Below are positions 27,701-41,390 of a DNA stretch of 64,000 nt, piece after piece (the stretch's first letter is position 1; every line of letters begins with the position of its first letter). This stretch comes from Anthopleura xanthogrammica (Eukaryota; Cnidaria; Anthozoa; Actiniaria; Actiniidae). The stretch is from contig OZ025213.1 of assembly GCA_964019055.1 (NCBI GenBank), positions 2,420,769 to 2,484,768 on the forward strand, in the 5' to 3' direction. Below the pieces are notes generated by a model that saw only the letters and a list, made by a program, of their open reading frames with translations, did not search any database and had not been told where the DNA came from. The translations under genes were made by a program, and so were the position numbers.

Positions 27701-30700
27701 GCATTTTTTGGGACGAATCGAAAAAATTCTTGTTCCCATTCCAAAGGGATGGCCATATCAGAACACAGAGAGGGTATGGCGCAAGGTGTGGCTCGATAAA
27801 AAAAATTATCTAACTTACGAAGCACGCACAACTTATGAGAAAGAATTGATTAAGGGTATTCCAGTTTGGGACATCATTGCGATAATTTCAAACGCTAAAG
27901 ATGCTTCACATTCCAACATGCTGGATAAAAGAAGGAGAAAATTTGGTCGAACAAGGTGTTGATTACCCATTTGTTATATGAAGTTTTGATCTTAAGATTA
28001 GAGAAACCACAGCTGGGAAGGGAAAAAAATGAAATTCTGATATAGACTGTCGTGGTTGTCTTCAACATAAGGGCCCGGCTGAAATTCTACGTCAGTGTCC
28101 TCAGACAGGCTGTAGTGAGTATCGAGGACCTTAGAAAGTATTTCACTTGATGACTATTATTTGGTACTTGGAATTAAGTTAACCACCGCAATGCATGATA
28201 CAACTTTAGAACCCAATATTGATCCTCTATTACGATCCATTTTATTAAGCAAAACACAATCTCCAAACTTAATATAAATTTTCAAAACCTCATTTTCTAA
28301 TCAGATCTCGAGGCCCTCAATGAAAATGTGCATCAAGAGGCATGCCTTACTGCACGAGAGGAATGTGTCTTTGCTTGAAGTAAAGTCTTGGAATTCTCCG
28401 CACCTTTCAGCTCTTTCACTACATTGTTAAATGATTGGCCTTCTATTTTTTCAAATAACAAAGTTTTCGCAATTAAGCTGGTTCAAGCGAGGTCTTATCA
28501 GCTCATTTCGATCAAATCAAAGTATTTTTACGTCTGATGGTCTGATGTGGGGTCATTCATATCTGCGTCAAGTTTTAGCCGCCGACTATACGGAGTCAGT
28601 TGTTTCTAGATCGAAGTGCAGTTAAGAGATTCATCTCCATGGCTCATCTTAGAGTTTAATAGCTAGAACATTAGTTGATATGATATATGATAATCTTACG
28701 ATTTGCGTGAACACCGATGGCCAATGCTTTTTATGTCTGTGATTTCTAAAACACTTTGGATCCCAAAGTTAATTGTTCTGTTTTTTCTTTCTTTATTTTT
28801 CCAAGACGATATAATAATAATAATAATTAGTTTTTTTTTTTTGGCTATTAGCGATAATAAAGATACCAGATTTGACAATCATTAAAGTGCAAAAATATAC
28901 AGAAAAAGGACGAGAAAAAAAATAGACATTTTTGAAAAAATGTGCTTTATGAAAAAATTCTAATTTTTAATTTTCTGAATTTTTTTATCATCAACTTAAT
29001 TTTATTTATTTAAACTTATATTTTTCCTAAACCATATTAACTTTTTGCTTTTTTTTTTTGCTTTTCTTCTCTATAAGTTGAATATCTCATATTTAAGCTT
29101 GTTTTTTTGGGCGTTGTTTTTTCCCCCCAGAGTTTTTTCACGAGTCTGCTCATCTAAAGGACAATGCCAGTGTATTCTAAAAAACGTACCAAAAACGATA
29201 ACCTTTTTTATTTATTTTTTATCTGAAATTCCTCAACGAACTGATTGTAACTCTGTAAAATAACATCATGGATACATACATGAGTTAAAGATCAAAATAA
29301 AGTTTAAAAATAGTTAAGTGTGATAGCGTACTTTTTGATGGAAATGCAACTCGAAAATCAATGGCAAAATTTCTTGAACATTCGTGACGAAAATCGTACA
29401 AAAATATCTCAAAGTTGAATGAGATTGAGCTTGGTCCTTTGTTCTTCTTGTTTAAAAAAAAATAAGACCCAAGATAAGTGGAAGGCAATATTCCAATTTT
29501 TAATCAAAGAAAACTCCAGCATTAATCAGGTATTTTATCGCTAGGGTAAAAGTGATACAATGAAGTTACCGCGCGTTTCAAGGTAGAATATCGTTATAGT
29601 GTAGTTAACAACCACTCTCTTGTTATTGATCTGTTTTCACTAGGGCTGTTGCTGTGATATCGAAGATTGGAACCCGAATTGAAATTCAACACGTGCATCT
29701 TAACATTAGAATAGAACCGAAGAAAAGAACCACTGAAACAAAATGCACGAAAGCGCAGTAGAATAGAAAAAAATTGAAGTATTTTCTAGTGATTTGAAGT
29801 AAATAAACCCGATTATTGCGCGCATATCAGAGCACGAAAAAGCGTCAAATCACGCCCAGTTTTTCACTCGCCTTCGTCACGACTAAAAAATATAATCACA
29901 GTTCTGATGGCATTTTTTATCATGATCGATATTAGGTGACATATTTAGTCTGATCAAGAGAAGAAGGTGTGTTTGATGTAGGTAAACCAGTCTATAACGA
30001 TGATGACATCGTAGACGTGATGTTAATATTCAAGGGAGAGGCTGAGAAAAGTAAAATTACGACAAACTATTTCAAAAATCAATTCCGCATTATTAACCGC
30101 ACTAGTAATATAAATTTCTACTTTATTCTTTAAATAATCGAAATATCATAGTCAAAAACTAAGAAAAAACTTACTTATTAATTTAATTATGTAGCTGTTT
30201 AGCCAGTGATTTAAAAAGAAAAACCAAGGTGAAAAACCTGAAAAAATGACCGAAAAAAAAACCTGTAAAAAATCCTAATTCCAATTTTCGGACTGAAATA
30301 AAAACAAGATTTGGAAATCAAGTCATATATATTTAAAGACTGTCTTTAGCATTTCATCTTTATCAAGCATATTTTAACCTTCTTTTGTTAAAGCTTATTT
30401 GCATTAGTGAGACATAAAAGGGTTTTTTTTTGGGCCTTATCGAACGTGCTGTCTCTAGATGTGCCACTGATAGATCGTTTGGTATTTCATCCGAATTTCG
30501 TTACAATTTATCCTATATTTTCTCACAGACCTTGAGACTCAAGAGACAAGAGTTTTGCACGTTTCAACTCTTACATTCTTTCTTTAGCAAGTGTGGAAAA
30601 AAAACTTTAAACAATTTCTTTAAAATAAATTAAAAGTTAAAATGTATAAATACAGTTGCTAGATCGAGATCCTAAAACGTTTTTCAGTTTTTTCTCAACG

Positions 30701-33392
30701 CAGAAAAAAAGTGATTCTTGGATCTTTTGTAATTTGATTATTTTAGCTTCTTTGAAACCTTTTTTAATTGGGAACCCTATGTTAGTACAACGTGGTTAGT
30801 TCGACACACCTCCAAAAAGCCTTCTTAATAGGCACACACAAGCCCTCGGGCTCATCTCATAACGTTATCTTTTATTTAAACTATATTTATAGGAATTAAA
30901 TTGAACTTTTCTTTTGCTTAATGGAGTTTTGAGTTGTTGATATTAATTAAATTTAGAAAAATAGTGCCAGAAAAATAAGGAAAAAGGATGAACTGTTTGT
31001 AAGTAGCATTTGTGGGTTAGATGTTAGATGGAGCATGTCGTTCATCAATCGTAGTGTTGAGAAGAATGCGAGGTTTTTTGAGGAGATAGAATAAGAGAAA
31101 TTGAATGAATTGAGCGTTAACATCTGCACCTCCAAAAAGACCACTAATCATGAACGTGCAAATGGTATTTTCGAACTATTACCCTTTTTGTCAAATTGTC
31201 GAGTCTACTTCTCTTTATAACGCCATCACAGGTCACATCTATCCTAGTTTTTTTCAATATGTGTATATATAGATATATAAGAACAATATTTTAGGTTTTT
31301 AATTTACTCCTACAACTTGTAAACAACGTTTTCAATTCGTATAAAATGCCAAAGGGTGTACAAAAAAGAAATGGCGAAAGAGGGACATTTTGTGAGATAA
31401 GATTATGCTGGAGCTAGGAAATCTCTGGACGGAAGCGCCCAGGCAAGATGTGCATGATAAAAAGCTTCGAATGCAGAGGGCATGATTATGGCCCTGATAG
31501 CTTAATGTTCTTTTGAAGGTTAATGTGTAGGCTTTGTCCGAGCTCACTGATCTTTTGTTGGAGTTTCCTTTAGCAAGCAGCTGGAGTGTTTTGACAGTAC
31601 ACTGGCTAAATCAACTTTGAAAGGCAATTGACAGAAGCTAACATCACCAGCACAAAGAATAAAGTAATGAAGATTAGAAATTAATCTATGGCAAATAACA
31701 CAATCTCCTTACGTGTCGTTCTGATCTGTTTAGAGTTTTAGGTTATATTATTTTTAAGCACTGAGGCTTATTTGATTAACGTTTTCAATCGCTTCTTTGA
31801 CCGATGCTCAAAGTAGAGCATAGTTCAAAATCTGGCTAGAACCGAGAAAAAGAATTAAAAAAATATATAAATATTTTAAGAGAATTTTTTGTTTCATTTT
31901 TGCCATTTTTTCGACTCTTTTGCGAACGGATCTCAATAAAAGGGGTTTTAATTGATTAATCAAAGAATGAGTTTTTGACACATCAAATTTGAGGGCACTA
32001 AACACTAAAGTCCTCTTACTCTGCATTACTCGAACAAAGACCGTTCAGACACATCTTTTAAACTTCAAAATTCAACCTTCGTCGATCTTCCAGCTCAAAT
32101 TACGCAACTTCGTGTACTTTTCATTCTCTTTTTAAACACATCTAGACAGGGGCTCCTAAGGCAGATGTGAACTTTTATTGTTAAAAAAGCTAATTTATCA
32201 GTCATACACAATTTCTCTTTTTGAACAGAAATTCAGCCAAGTCAATATTTGTTCAATCTACATCGATTTGAACCTGTTTTGAGTTTTAGTCTACACGTGC
32301 CAATAATCCATAAATAGACGGAGCAGCTCATAAATTGTCGTAGGGAATAAGTATACAATGAATAAAAGGCTAACAAATTCATTTAGCGGGCGTTTTAATG
32401 TTGGGGCATTTTAATTTTTTTCTCTTTTGAATGAGTGTCTGTGTCTTTGTTGTTTTAAGTAGTTTGACTTTTTGTCTTAAAGTCTCCTTTCTTTCAAACA
32501 GCTTTGCTTTGCTTGGCTTTCGATTTAATGTATTTGGACTATGAATGTCACATGAAATTTACCAAGAAAAACAGAGTTTTTCAACTTTAGTTTCTTGTCA
32601 AACTTACCACTAACAAAATTAAAAACTATCGTCTAACTTTACTATTCACCAAGTTCGAGGAAAAACTACATTTTCTTAGAAAATAATAGAATAAAAATCT
32701 ATAGTAAACGAGAAATACAAACTGCTCTTTTTAAAAGCAGTTTTACTTCTGCTTAAGACACCGAAGGTTAATTCTTTTCAGTCGGTGAAAAAACTTCTTC
32801 CAAAGTCTATCCGCTATTTCTTGTTTATTTTCAGTAATTCACTTAAGTCATGGGCAGTCTTTTAGAAGCTGTTAATTAAAAGGGACACCGAATCTATTAA
32901 AAAAGCCTTTTACATCGACTCAGAATAACTTTTTGTAATTGTCCCAGGCACTCAAGGAACATCCACAAACAATTAACAATGCTCAGGAAAAAACCTCCAA
33001 TGTTAAATATATTGGACGGTCTTTTTAATAAAGGGCTTAACATAGCACAGACAATCAAAATTCCACTAGAAATTCATTTATAATTTACGTAGTTTTATTT
33101 CTGGGAGAGTGTGGGAAAATCTGGTCGTTCAGGTATAGGAGTATTTCATGTCCCCATTGCCATCTTTGGCCCTTATTGTTTTTTAGGGTTCTAATCCTTT
33201 AAGTGCCTGCATTAGGGTTTCTGATTTCTCGCGTAAAACATGTAGTTTACGGCGAACAAAGTACTCCTACTTTCTTTGTGATAGTATTTTTTTACATTCA
33301 AATTCATTGACTAGTATCTCTATGTTAAATCAAATCATTTTTTCAACCTGGTCTTTTTTCCTCGCCCCTGTAGAGCTGTGGTGGTTCCCCGT

Positions 33393-33416
33393 CGTGATTA
33401 GTAATTGCTAATCACG
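33393..33416. repeat. Perfect dyad CGTGATTAG / CTAATCACG
   Basis: Nine-base arms at 33393-33401 and 33408-33416 are separated by six bases. The TAATC/GATTA cores match the preference of Otx/Pitx-type homeodomains, so the dyad might bind a homeodomain dimer; this is inference. It could equally be chance. Confidence 0.5.
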
Positions 33417-36084
33417 AAAATCCAATTACTAACTGCAGTTTAGGAAACATTTAAACACTTAATTCTTGCCTCTAGGGGTTTAAGTACACGCTTTCTAAAA
33501 AAAACTGCCATGTTCGTCTTACTTAAATATTACACATTTATCACAAGCTTGAGTTCAAAACTTTAAAAGCGAGGTCAACTTTAAAAACCACTAAAAGACC
33601 AACTTCATCATTTCTATCATAATTCGGTGGGAGTATTATTACATTTTGATGATAGTTTAATAATATTCGTGCCAGGAATAAGAATAAGTTTGAAATAAAT
33701 ATTGTTGAAGCCCAAAAATGTATATTTGTTTTCGCTTTTGTAAACGTTTTTTAGCTTGTATTTTTTATCTTATTTATGACTTTGAGGACAAGCAAACAAA
33801 CATGCCGAATAGCCAAGACATACATTAGTAGCAGTACCCGAGGCCATGGTTATTGTTTATCACAAAACTATAAAATTATACCAAGGGTAATTGGTAAAAT
33901 CATCCTTTCCAGGGGAAAATTAGAAAATTACCTAGTCGTTCGTATTGTACATCCGAAAGTACGATTGTAACTTCACATTTGTTGATGTAAATGCGAGTGT
34001 TTTTTTTCAAACCCATTAAAGTGTTGGACATGGAAAATGAGAAAAAATCGAGGGAAAGTGTTAGAAAATCACGCTGTTTTTATGGGATCGCGTTATCAAA
34101 GAGGGATGAAACCCAGCATAGAAGACTCAGTAGAAAACTAGCTTGATTATCGTGGGAAGAAAAATGATTCAATAAATTAATTCACAAACTCAGGTATTGT
34201 AACTTAGCTCACCTATACTACTAAAAGCAATGATACATAACACGCGCACTTCTGGGTGCATAGCAATTGTACGAAAATATGATACAATTGCAAAATACAA
34301 GAAGAAAATTGGATTGAACACGATTGCGTGTATTTGTTACCAAGTCATTATGATAGGGAGTATTATTACAAAAACTGAGATTGAACAGATTTATATCAAA
34401 CAGCTTCGATAAGTGTGATAATTTGAAAACGAAACTTTACAGATTCATTGCGAGAATCTCAATTCATAATCTCAAGAATATCTCTTGGATCCGGAGAAAA
34501 TTCGGAGCGGGTAATCATTCAATCTTTCGTTCAGTTTTTAATGTTTTTTTTTGTGAGTCTGTTTCCGTATCCTACCTAGGCAATTTAATTTTCGATTTGG
34601 AAGAAACTGATAGAGCTTGCCGTGATTACATCAGGTATCTAAAACGACTTTAGGAACAGACTCAGTGACGTTTGGAACAAATCTTATCTTTCTGGACCTC
34701 ACACATACAGAAGAAAATTAAAATGATAACTTTGAACTACAATTTCAAAAGGGTGTCCAATCTAATATATAAACACCAAGGGTGAAAATATCTCAAGCTA
34801 GGATTGAAGCATATAAACGGTAAAATAAAGGAATATGGAGGGAAGTACTAGAAAGAGATAGACGAACAAAACACAAGATATGCGCAGATACAGCCGATTG
34901 TAATCCATGGCTTTTCAATTAAAGCGATTGAATAAGAATCTTTGTAACCGATGCGCAAAGATTACTACAGCCTCTATAATGATATAAACGGTTTCTATCA
35001 AATCCTATCGAACGTTTTAGACTAAAATACACATTTTTGCTCAAGAACCTTGACTAAAGATGATCAATTAGCGATCTCGCTTCCGAAAACTTTTTTCAGT
35101 AATAAAACTTCGTTTCCTCGTTGGACGAAAAACCGCAAAGGAGATAACGGATGTATCAACAGACTTTGCGATTCCTAGGTTAGAGTTTATCTATTCAAGC
35201 TTTTAAGAAATGACTCAAGGTTAGTGATGTGACGAATGGCGGCCCTATGTTCCCCCTCAGCCGCCCCTGGCGTTTGAGCAATTACTTCGCGCGTCAAGGG
35301 ACGCACTGCACTTTGTTCGCTAGTCGATAGGGATCATACAATCAGTAATAGTTATATCCTAACTTAGGCGCCATTGATCTGAGGATCGTGACCGATAGCT
35401 CTGCAATGTGTTCAACGTAGATAACAATTTACTCCTTGGATTCGTCATGTTTGATGAGCTGGTTGCAGCAGCAGTCGTGCGCGCTCACAATATCCAGACC
35501 AAACTTGTTCAAATGTAAGCCTAAATACTATAGCATTGAGGACACTGTCTGGAAAAACAAAGCAATAAATACTTACATAATGGCATTCTTTCTCGTGACA
35601 ACCATTCTAAGTAACTAGATTTGTCTGTGAGTTGAGAAAATTAAGGTGTGATAGTGGACTGTCTTTGGAGAGAGATTAGGAAAGATGGGCTTTACTCTGG
35701 ACAAGAGTATAGCGATCACGCGAAGAGGATGGCCAAGCATTAAAAAGGCTTAATCTTGCACTAGTGTAGTGGCTATGACTTATGCACTTTGCGCTTATCT
35801 GATTCTGCTAGAGAACCTTATGATAAGACTTGCATATAGAGATCGAGGCTTTACTCGTTCTATTTATAATCCACCATGATCAAACGACTGATCGCTTTAG
35901 TATGTGACATTGATGAGGGTGTTCGACACTAATCTTGACAGAGATGGCCAAACATATCCAAGGCAAAGCTAGATTTATCAGTTTAGCTTTGATATTTGTA
36001 TCATATCTGCTTTGTGATTTACTCTCTGGACGATGAATCTGAAGTGTTGTGATTCTGCAGCGCCAAGAAAAATAAAGATATAGA

Positions 36085-36340
36085 CGAGAGAGAGAGAGAG
36101 TTGGTGAATGAGGCAGTAGCTGAGCGAAAAGAGGAGAAAGCAGAGGAGAGAAAGATTGGAAGAAAAGGAAAAGAAATAAAGAACAAACGAAAGAGAAAGA
36201 AAGAATAAAAAGAGAAATAAAAGGAAGAGAAAGAAGGAAAGGAAAAATGAGAAACAAATATGGAAAGTTGGAAGAATGGAAGGAAGGAAGGAACGAAGGA
36301 AGGAAGGAAGGAAGGAAAGATGAAATAAAGGAAGGAAGGA
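36085..36340. repeat. Purine-rich microsatellite tract (GA, GAAA and GGAA repeats)
   Basis: A GAGAGA run starts near 36085 and passes into AGAAA/GGAAA-rich sequence, ending in a (GGAA)n array around 36276-36339. The plus strand is almost purely purine for over 200 bases. Such tracts can adopt triplex structure. The long Ser/Phe/Leu-rich frames on the opposite strand are artefacts of this composition. Confidence 0.85.
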
Positions 36341-39300
36341 ATACACGTTCTATCTAGATTTCTATCTAAATTTTCATTCCTTTGCAATTTTTCTGCATTT
36401 CAATGTCTTGGTTTTCACAAAATAAGGAACAATTAAACATCTTTTTTGATGCGGAAATATCCTTTCATACCCGTCCCTTGCATAAAGACAGAAAGACAGA
36501 AAAACACGAGACTCCATACGTTTCGACAGCCAACCTTTATGGCGCAAAAAGAACCACCACAGACAAATGGAATCCTTTCATATCACTATTATGATAAGAT
36601 GAACTTTACTAATACCTAGTGTATGTAGTAACAAGACGAGAAAGACAAGATACCATCAATAACAAAAACCTGACTTCAGTTAGGACTAGGACGTAAAGTA
36701 GTTTGATCCCTCGATGGCAGAAGAGGGTGGATCTGATTTATCAAGTACTACTCAAGATAGATCGAACAAACGTTACACATTATGAAAAATTTAATTGGTC
36801 AAATATGCGAAGTATCAGAAACCTTTTTATTACGAAAAATTAATTTGATGGGGACTGGACTTTGAAATGTAAAGCATTGTGTCTTGATTGGACGAAAAAC
36901 AGATAATGGGCGCGCGCGTCTTGGAATTCGCGCCTTTTTCCTATAAAGTAACTCAAGTAAAATTTTTCAGAATTTGGTTACAATTCCTTCTCTTAGCTAC
37001 GAGAGCTTGAAAAGGTTTAAAATAATTTTAAACTTAGGTATCTGTTGTAGTCAAGTTCGAGAGCTTTCTACAGTTATTTATCGTTATCGCTAGAGAAATT
37101 ATTAAACTCGACTTTACGTGTTTGCTTTTCGACTTGTCTCCAATATTGATTATTCTAGAACAAAGACAAAAAGCACTTCAATGAAGACCAATTTCATTTA
37201 AGCATTGAGTATCGTCTAGAAAATATTTTAACTATCTTTAATAAGACTGATAAGAAAATAATTTTTGTTCTTTCAACGAGATAGAAAAATTCCAAAAACT
37301 CTGCAAACTATTCAGAAACTTTAGCAACTGATAAGAGTCAATAGGGGTGGGATTTCGAAACTGGAGAGAGATCTCCTAGCTGGTCAGATTGCGATTTCAT
37401 TCTACTTACTGATTAGTGAAATATCATAAACTATGCAACACGACTGATAAGCAGTTGTCTGTACAGATCGAGTTCTTGTTTCATAGCCAATTTCTAGCTT
37501 ACTAACGGAAACTTTTAACAATTCATAGTGTATAATCCGTTCATTATCAGTAATGCTCGAGGGTGCTGAATTCATAATGTTTAAATAATCGTCTGTTTTT
37601 AAAATGCTTAATGAGGACTACAGTTATGAAAAGAGTCTATAAGCGGAATTTGGACAATAGGGTCTAGATGGTGGAGCAAGTCCTGGACAGATAAATATAA
37701 CCCCGTGGGAAATAGCAGAAAATTAATTTAGAACGTTGATTTGAATGATCGCTTCAGGCGCACAAATGGAATCTAGCAAACTAACCGCCAACAGAATAGC
37801 TTAAGGGTTGTTAGACAAGATGAGACGTGCTCCTCTGCCTCAGATATGAAACACTAGGTCGAGATATTAAGGGTGCAATAGCATGACGTACAATACTATC
37901 AAAGATTGTATTGACTTGTGATAATCTACAAGTGTTTTGTATTATGTTTGACCGGCACACAGGTGTTTGGTAATCTCAGTTATAGCACGAAGTGATGAGA
38001 CCAGACGACACCACGTCCATGGAGACAATGTTTTATCCATCCAAGCGAGCCAAACCCTAAGATGTTGGCCCTCCACCTATACTCGGAAGCACACATTTTT
38101 TTGTCATGACTGATTCTTGAATATCTGAATTAGTGTTGGCAGGCATTTCAATGCATGGGTTTGGCCGTCGCCAAGTTTATGTCCAAATATTGAGATACAA
38201 TAGGCGTGACAAGGAAACACTTGTCCACCCATTTGTGGGGGGAAAACATCTGGAGCTAACCGGGCTTTTTTTTCCTGTTAAAGACGCCAAGGGTGTTGAA
38301 ATGTCTGGTGGAAGAATATTGTCTTGTTTTCTTAAGAAAGTATTATTTTTAGACCGTGTGTTTATTAGAATTCCACAGGCAGTTATGCGGTAAAGAACCG
38401 CGACTATGATCGCGGGCGAAGATCTTTTGACCACCAAAGAACAATGACATTGATATGCCCTGGTATTTTTAGTAACCTTACTTTTTATTTAAAAATGCAA
38501 CCAAAAAAGTCAGAATAGGGTCATTGACATTGCTGATATGACTATTCTTTGGCTCTACTGATAACTGAGAAATGAGGAAATTAGCAGGAGATGAAAAGAG
38601 TGGTACTTGATGAAGGCTAAAGGTGATGTTAGGCAAGAATAACAAGAGAAACAGCATGTGTGCCTTCGGCTGATTTCAAACAGAAAATACAACAGCATGC
38701 GAAAAAATGCAACTAAAATCAACTTAAAAACCTGCACAAGGTTTATTTTTCATCTACAGCATTCTGACTTGATTTATTTTGATAAAAGCTTAGATAGACC
38801 CGGGTTATATAATGATAGAATAGTTAATATTACATCATCATGAGCGGCAGTTGATTGAATGACCTCAGTTTGATGCAAATAAAGGTTTTGTTAGGATTCA
38901 AATGGCAAATATTGTATCAAGTAGATTTGATTCGATGTGATTATTATCTTATCGCATCTGGATAAATCTGTTTGTTTATTACTCCTAAGCAATGAAAACT
39001 AACCAAGTGTTTGCACAAACGGCTTTGAAAAACAATCAACGTTTGTTGGAAAATTGCTCTGCTCCGCACATGTGAATATCATTTTCCGAGATCTTGAAGG
39101 ACGCCTTTTCACCAGAAGGCAATGGCAGTTTGCATGGTTGACTTTTAGTTTGAGGCAATTAATTTTGAAGCTGAAACAATTCAGCTGCGAGATAAGGAAG
39201 AATTTATTAATCAAGATAACTCAAGAGACGCTGATAATCACGGACAAGTCAAGCTATTCTTGATCTTTCCTTAGCAACATGGCATGCATTCCGGAACAAA

Positions 39301-40629
39301 TTCTTCTTTTTGGCGAAGAAGGCTTGTTTATTTTCGCTACGGATTTCCTCCATAACTGTGTACAAGTTCCTAAGATTTTCTGCATGTTTTAAGCGTGTTT
39401 TTCTCGTTCTCATGGTTGTCACATACAGTTAATCCACGAGACATGGAGACGGCACTAAAGAATGGTTAACATTCCTATAGTACTTGCAACGGAACACGAC
39501 CCTCGGGCTTAGTCAAGTTAATACTGATCTAAAACGCCCTCTCAGTCCTTTAGGCTCCTCGGAACATTTTGAACGTCTCAAGTCAACACATTAACAGCAT
39601 ATCATCGATGACAATAACATTAGTGGGTCTTTGGAGGTCATTATCATTATTTGAGGCTAACCGAAGGAGTATATTGGTCAGCTAAAACGGATGACGTTAA
39701 CATGCTGCATTCCAATCCGGGCACGTATCGCATCAATGTGTTCCTTGACCTATTACAAGGAAAGCCAAAGGCTACGATAATCTGGCTTTCTTCCATCGAG
39801 TCACTTATCTTTAACAAACAATATCGATGATTAAAGCTATACTAAATGGAAATTAAATCTCTTCAAGGAAAGATGATGTATGCGAGAAGAGTGTTATGAA
39901 ATGGCCTGTCTTGAGCAGGAATTTTTTCCTGCAGGAGTTAATTATTCTCGCATTGATTTTAAGAATTTGATGTTTGGATTAAATTTCTTAGTAATAATTG
40001 CTTCAGGAGTTCGGTGCAGATACTTCTGTAGTTTACCTTCATACAGACTTTTTTTTCCCACCCTACCTCTAATTTACCTTGTTACGGAGATGTACAGCGT
40101 ATCTCCCCAACACTATGGAATATACTCTCTACGGCTGGCTTGGCTAGTACTGCAAAAAGTGCGTTTTAAGTCTTACGTGCTTCTTTCTAGCTATTCCTAC
40201 TTAATCTAAATCAGCGCTTCCGTTTCCGGGTTGACTGAATTCCTGTCAACAACAAGACCGAGCAGGCATAAAAATCCTCCCAAAAAAACATCAAGAAAAA
40301 ATTAAAGACTTCGCGGAAAATTAAAACGATTTGAGGCCGAATATTTGGAACCGTTTCAATTCGTAGATTATTTCGAGTGCGTTAAGAGTGGCATGTGTCA
40401 TTAAAACCGTAGAGTTAAAGACAGGTCAAGCATGATCCATTGAGAATTTAAACTGTCGTTTCCGTGAGTTGCAGGCTAATTACACACGGAAAGCGAGCAT
40501 TTATCGCCGCGCGGGGTGTCGAGCGAGAGTAGGCATATAGAACTCGAAGTGGAATCGAGAACACGAATTGTGGGACGGCAAACACACGAATTCGATTCTT
40601 GGAAGAGTGAGAAGTAGGTTGGGAGAAAA

Positions 40630-40850
40630 TTGTGGAAGGATCGAATGAATGAGTAAATGGGAAAAGAGAAATAAAGATACAGCTGAAGAATGGACGGATA
40701 GCTGAATGAATGGATGAATAAAAGAAAGAATGAATGGATGATGAATTGATGGATGGATGCTAATTTAACGGAAAAATGGAAAGTAAAAAAAAAAAAAAAA
40801 AAAAAATGAAAGAAAGAAAGAAAGAAAGGAAAGAAAAGACAAAGAATGAG
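40630..40850. repeat. Degenerate GAATGGAT repeats, poly(A) run and AAAG microsatellite
   Basis: Successive degenerate TGAATGGA/GGATGGAT units are followed by a run of about 23 A residues (about 40784-40806) and then (GAAA)n. A poly(A) run preceded by unrelated sequence could mark an old retroposon 3' end, but no retroposon body was recognised. Confidence 0.7.
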
Positions 40851-41360
40851 GGCGAAAAACTCAGTCTTGCGTACTGATATTCACCGCTCTTTTTGTGTGT
40901 TTTCTATTGTTTGATGTTTTAGTTGTGAGTGGTTTACAGTAGTACTGTCTGTTGCCGTCTTGTCTATCCTCGGCTGCTATGGCTATTCTTTCTTTACAAT
41001 TTCTGGTTTGACCCTTGACTAAAGCCAAGCCACAACTCCATTAAATCAGTTTAGCAATCGTTAAACAAGTCTTCTGTGGAGTATCGGAAAACCTAAACAC
41101 GGCAATTAACATAATCTTTAAAGATAATAAATGGTTAATAATGCATCAAATGGACGCCTTTGTTTTCATTGGCTATAATCGTAGTAACAGACAGAAAAGC
41201 CAATTGATTGCAAGTGACAAGGATAGTATTTTTAACACAATTTTAGACCAATTTTCACTTATTTTATATAAATGGGGTCTTGCTTCTATCAGAAAGTAGT
41301 ATAGAGGCTATCTAAATGGATATCAAAATTATTGACGATGCGATAGCGATGTAATCACGC

Positions 41361-41390
41361 CAAAAAAAAAAAAAAAAAATCGAAAAAAAA
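41361..41390. repeat. Poly(A) tract
   Basis: A long A run is interrupted by TCG and continues with more A residues. It is low-complexity sequence without a recognisable associated element. Confidence 0.8.

Noticed and set aside
27642..27962. 106-codon open frame on the plus strand with a mixed hydrophilic composition
   Set aside because: No recognisable motif, no splice-consistent neighbours and no protein family resemblance; frames of this length are expected by chance in 36 kb of AT-rich DNA.
35880..36387. Overlapping Ser/Phe/Leu-rich frames of over 120 codons on the minus strand
   Set aside because: They read through the purine-rich microsatellite in several frames at once and are composition artefacts.
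39880..40209. 109-codon hydrophobic open frame on the plus strand
   Set aside because: Looks like a membrane protein at first sight, but the composition follows T-rich sequence; no conserved motif or exon partners.
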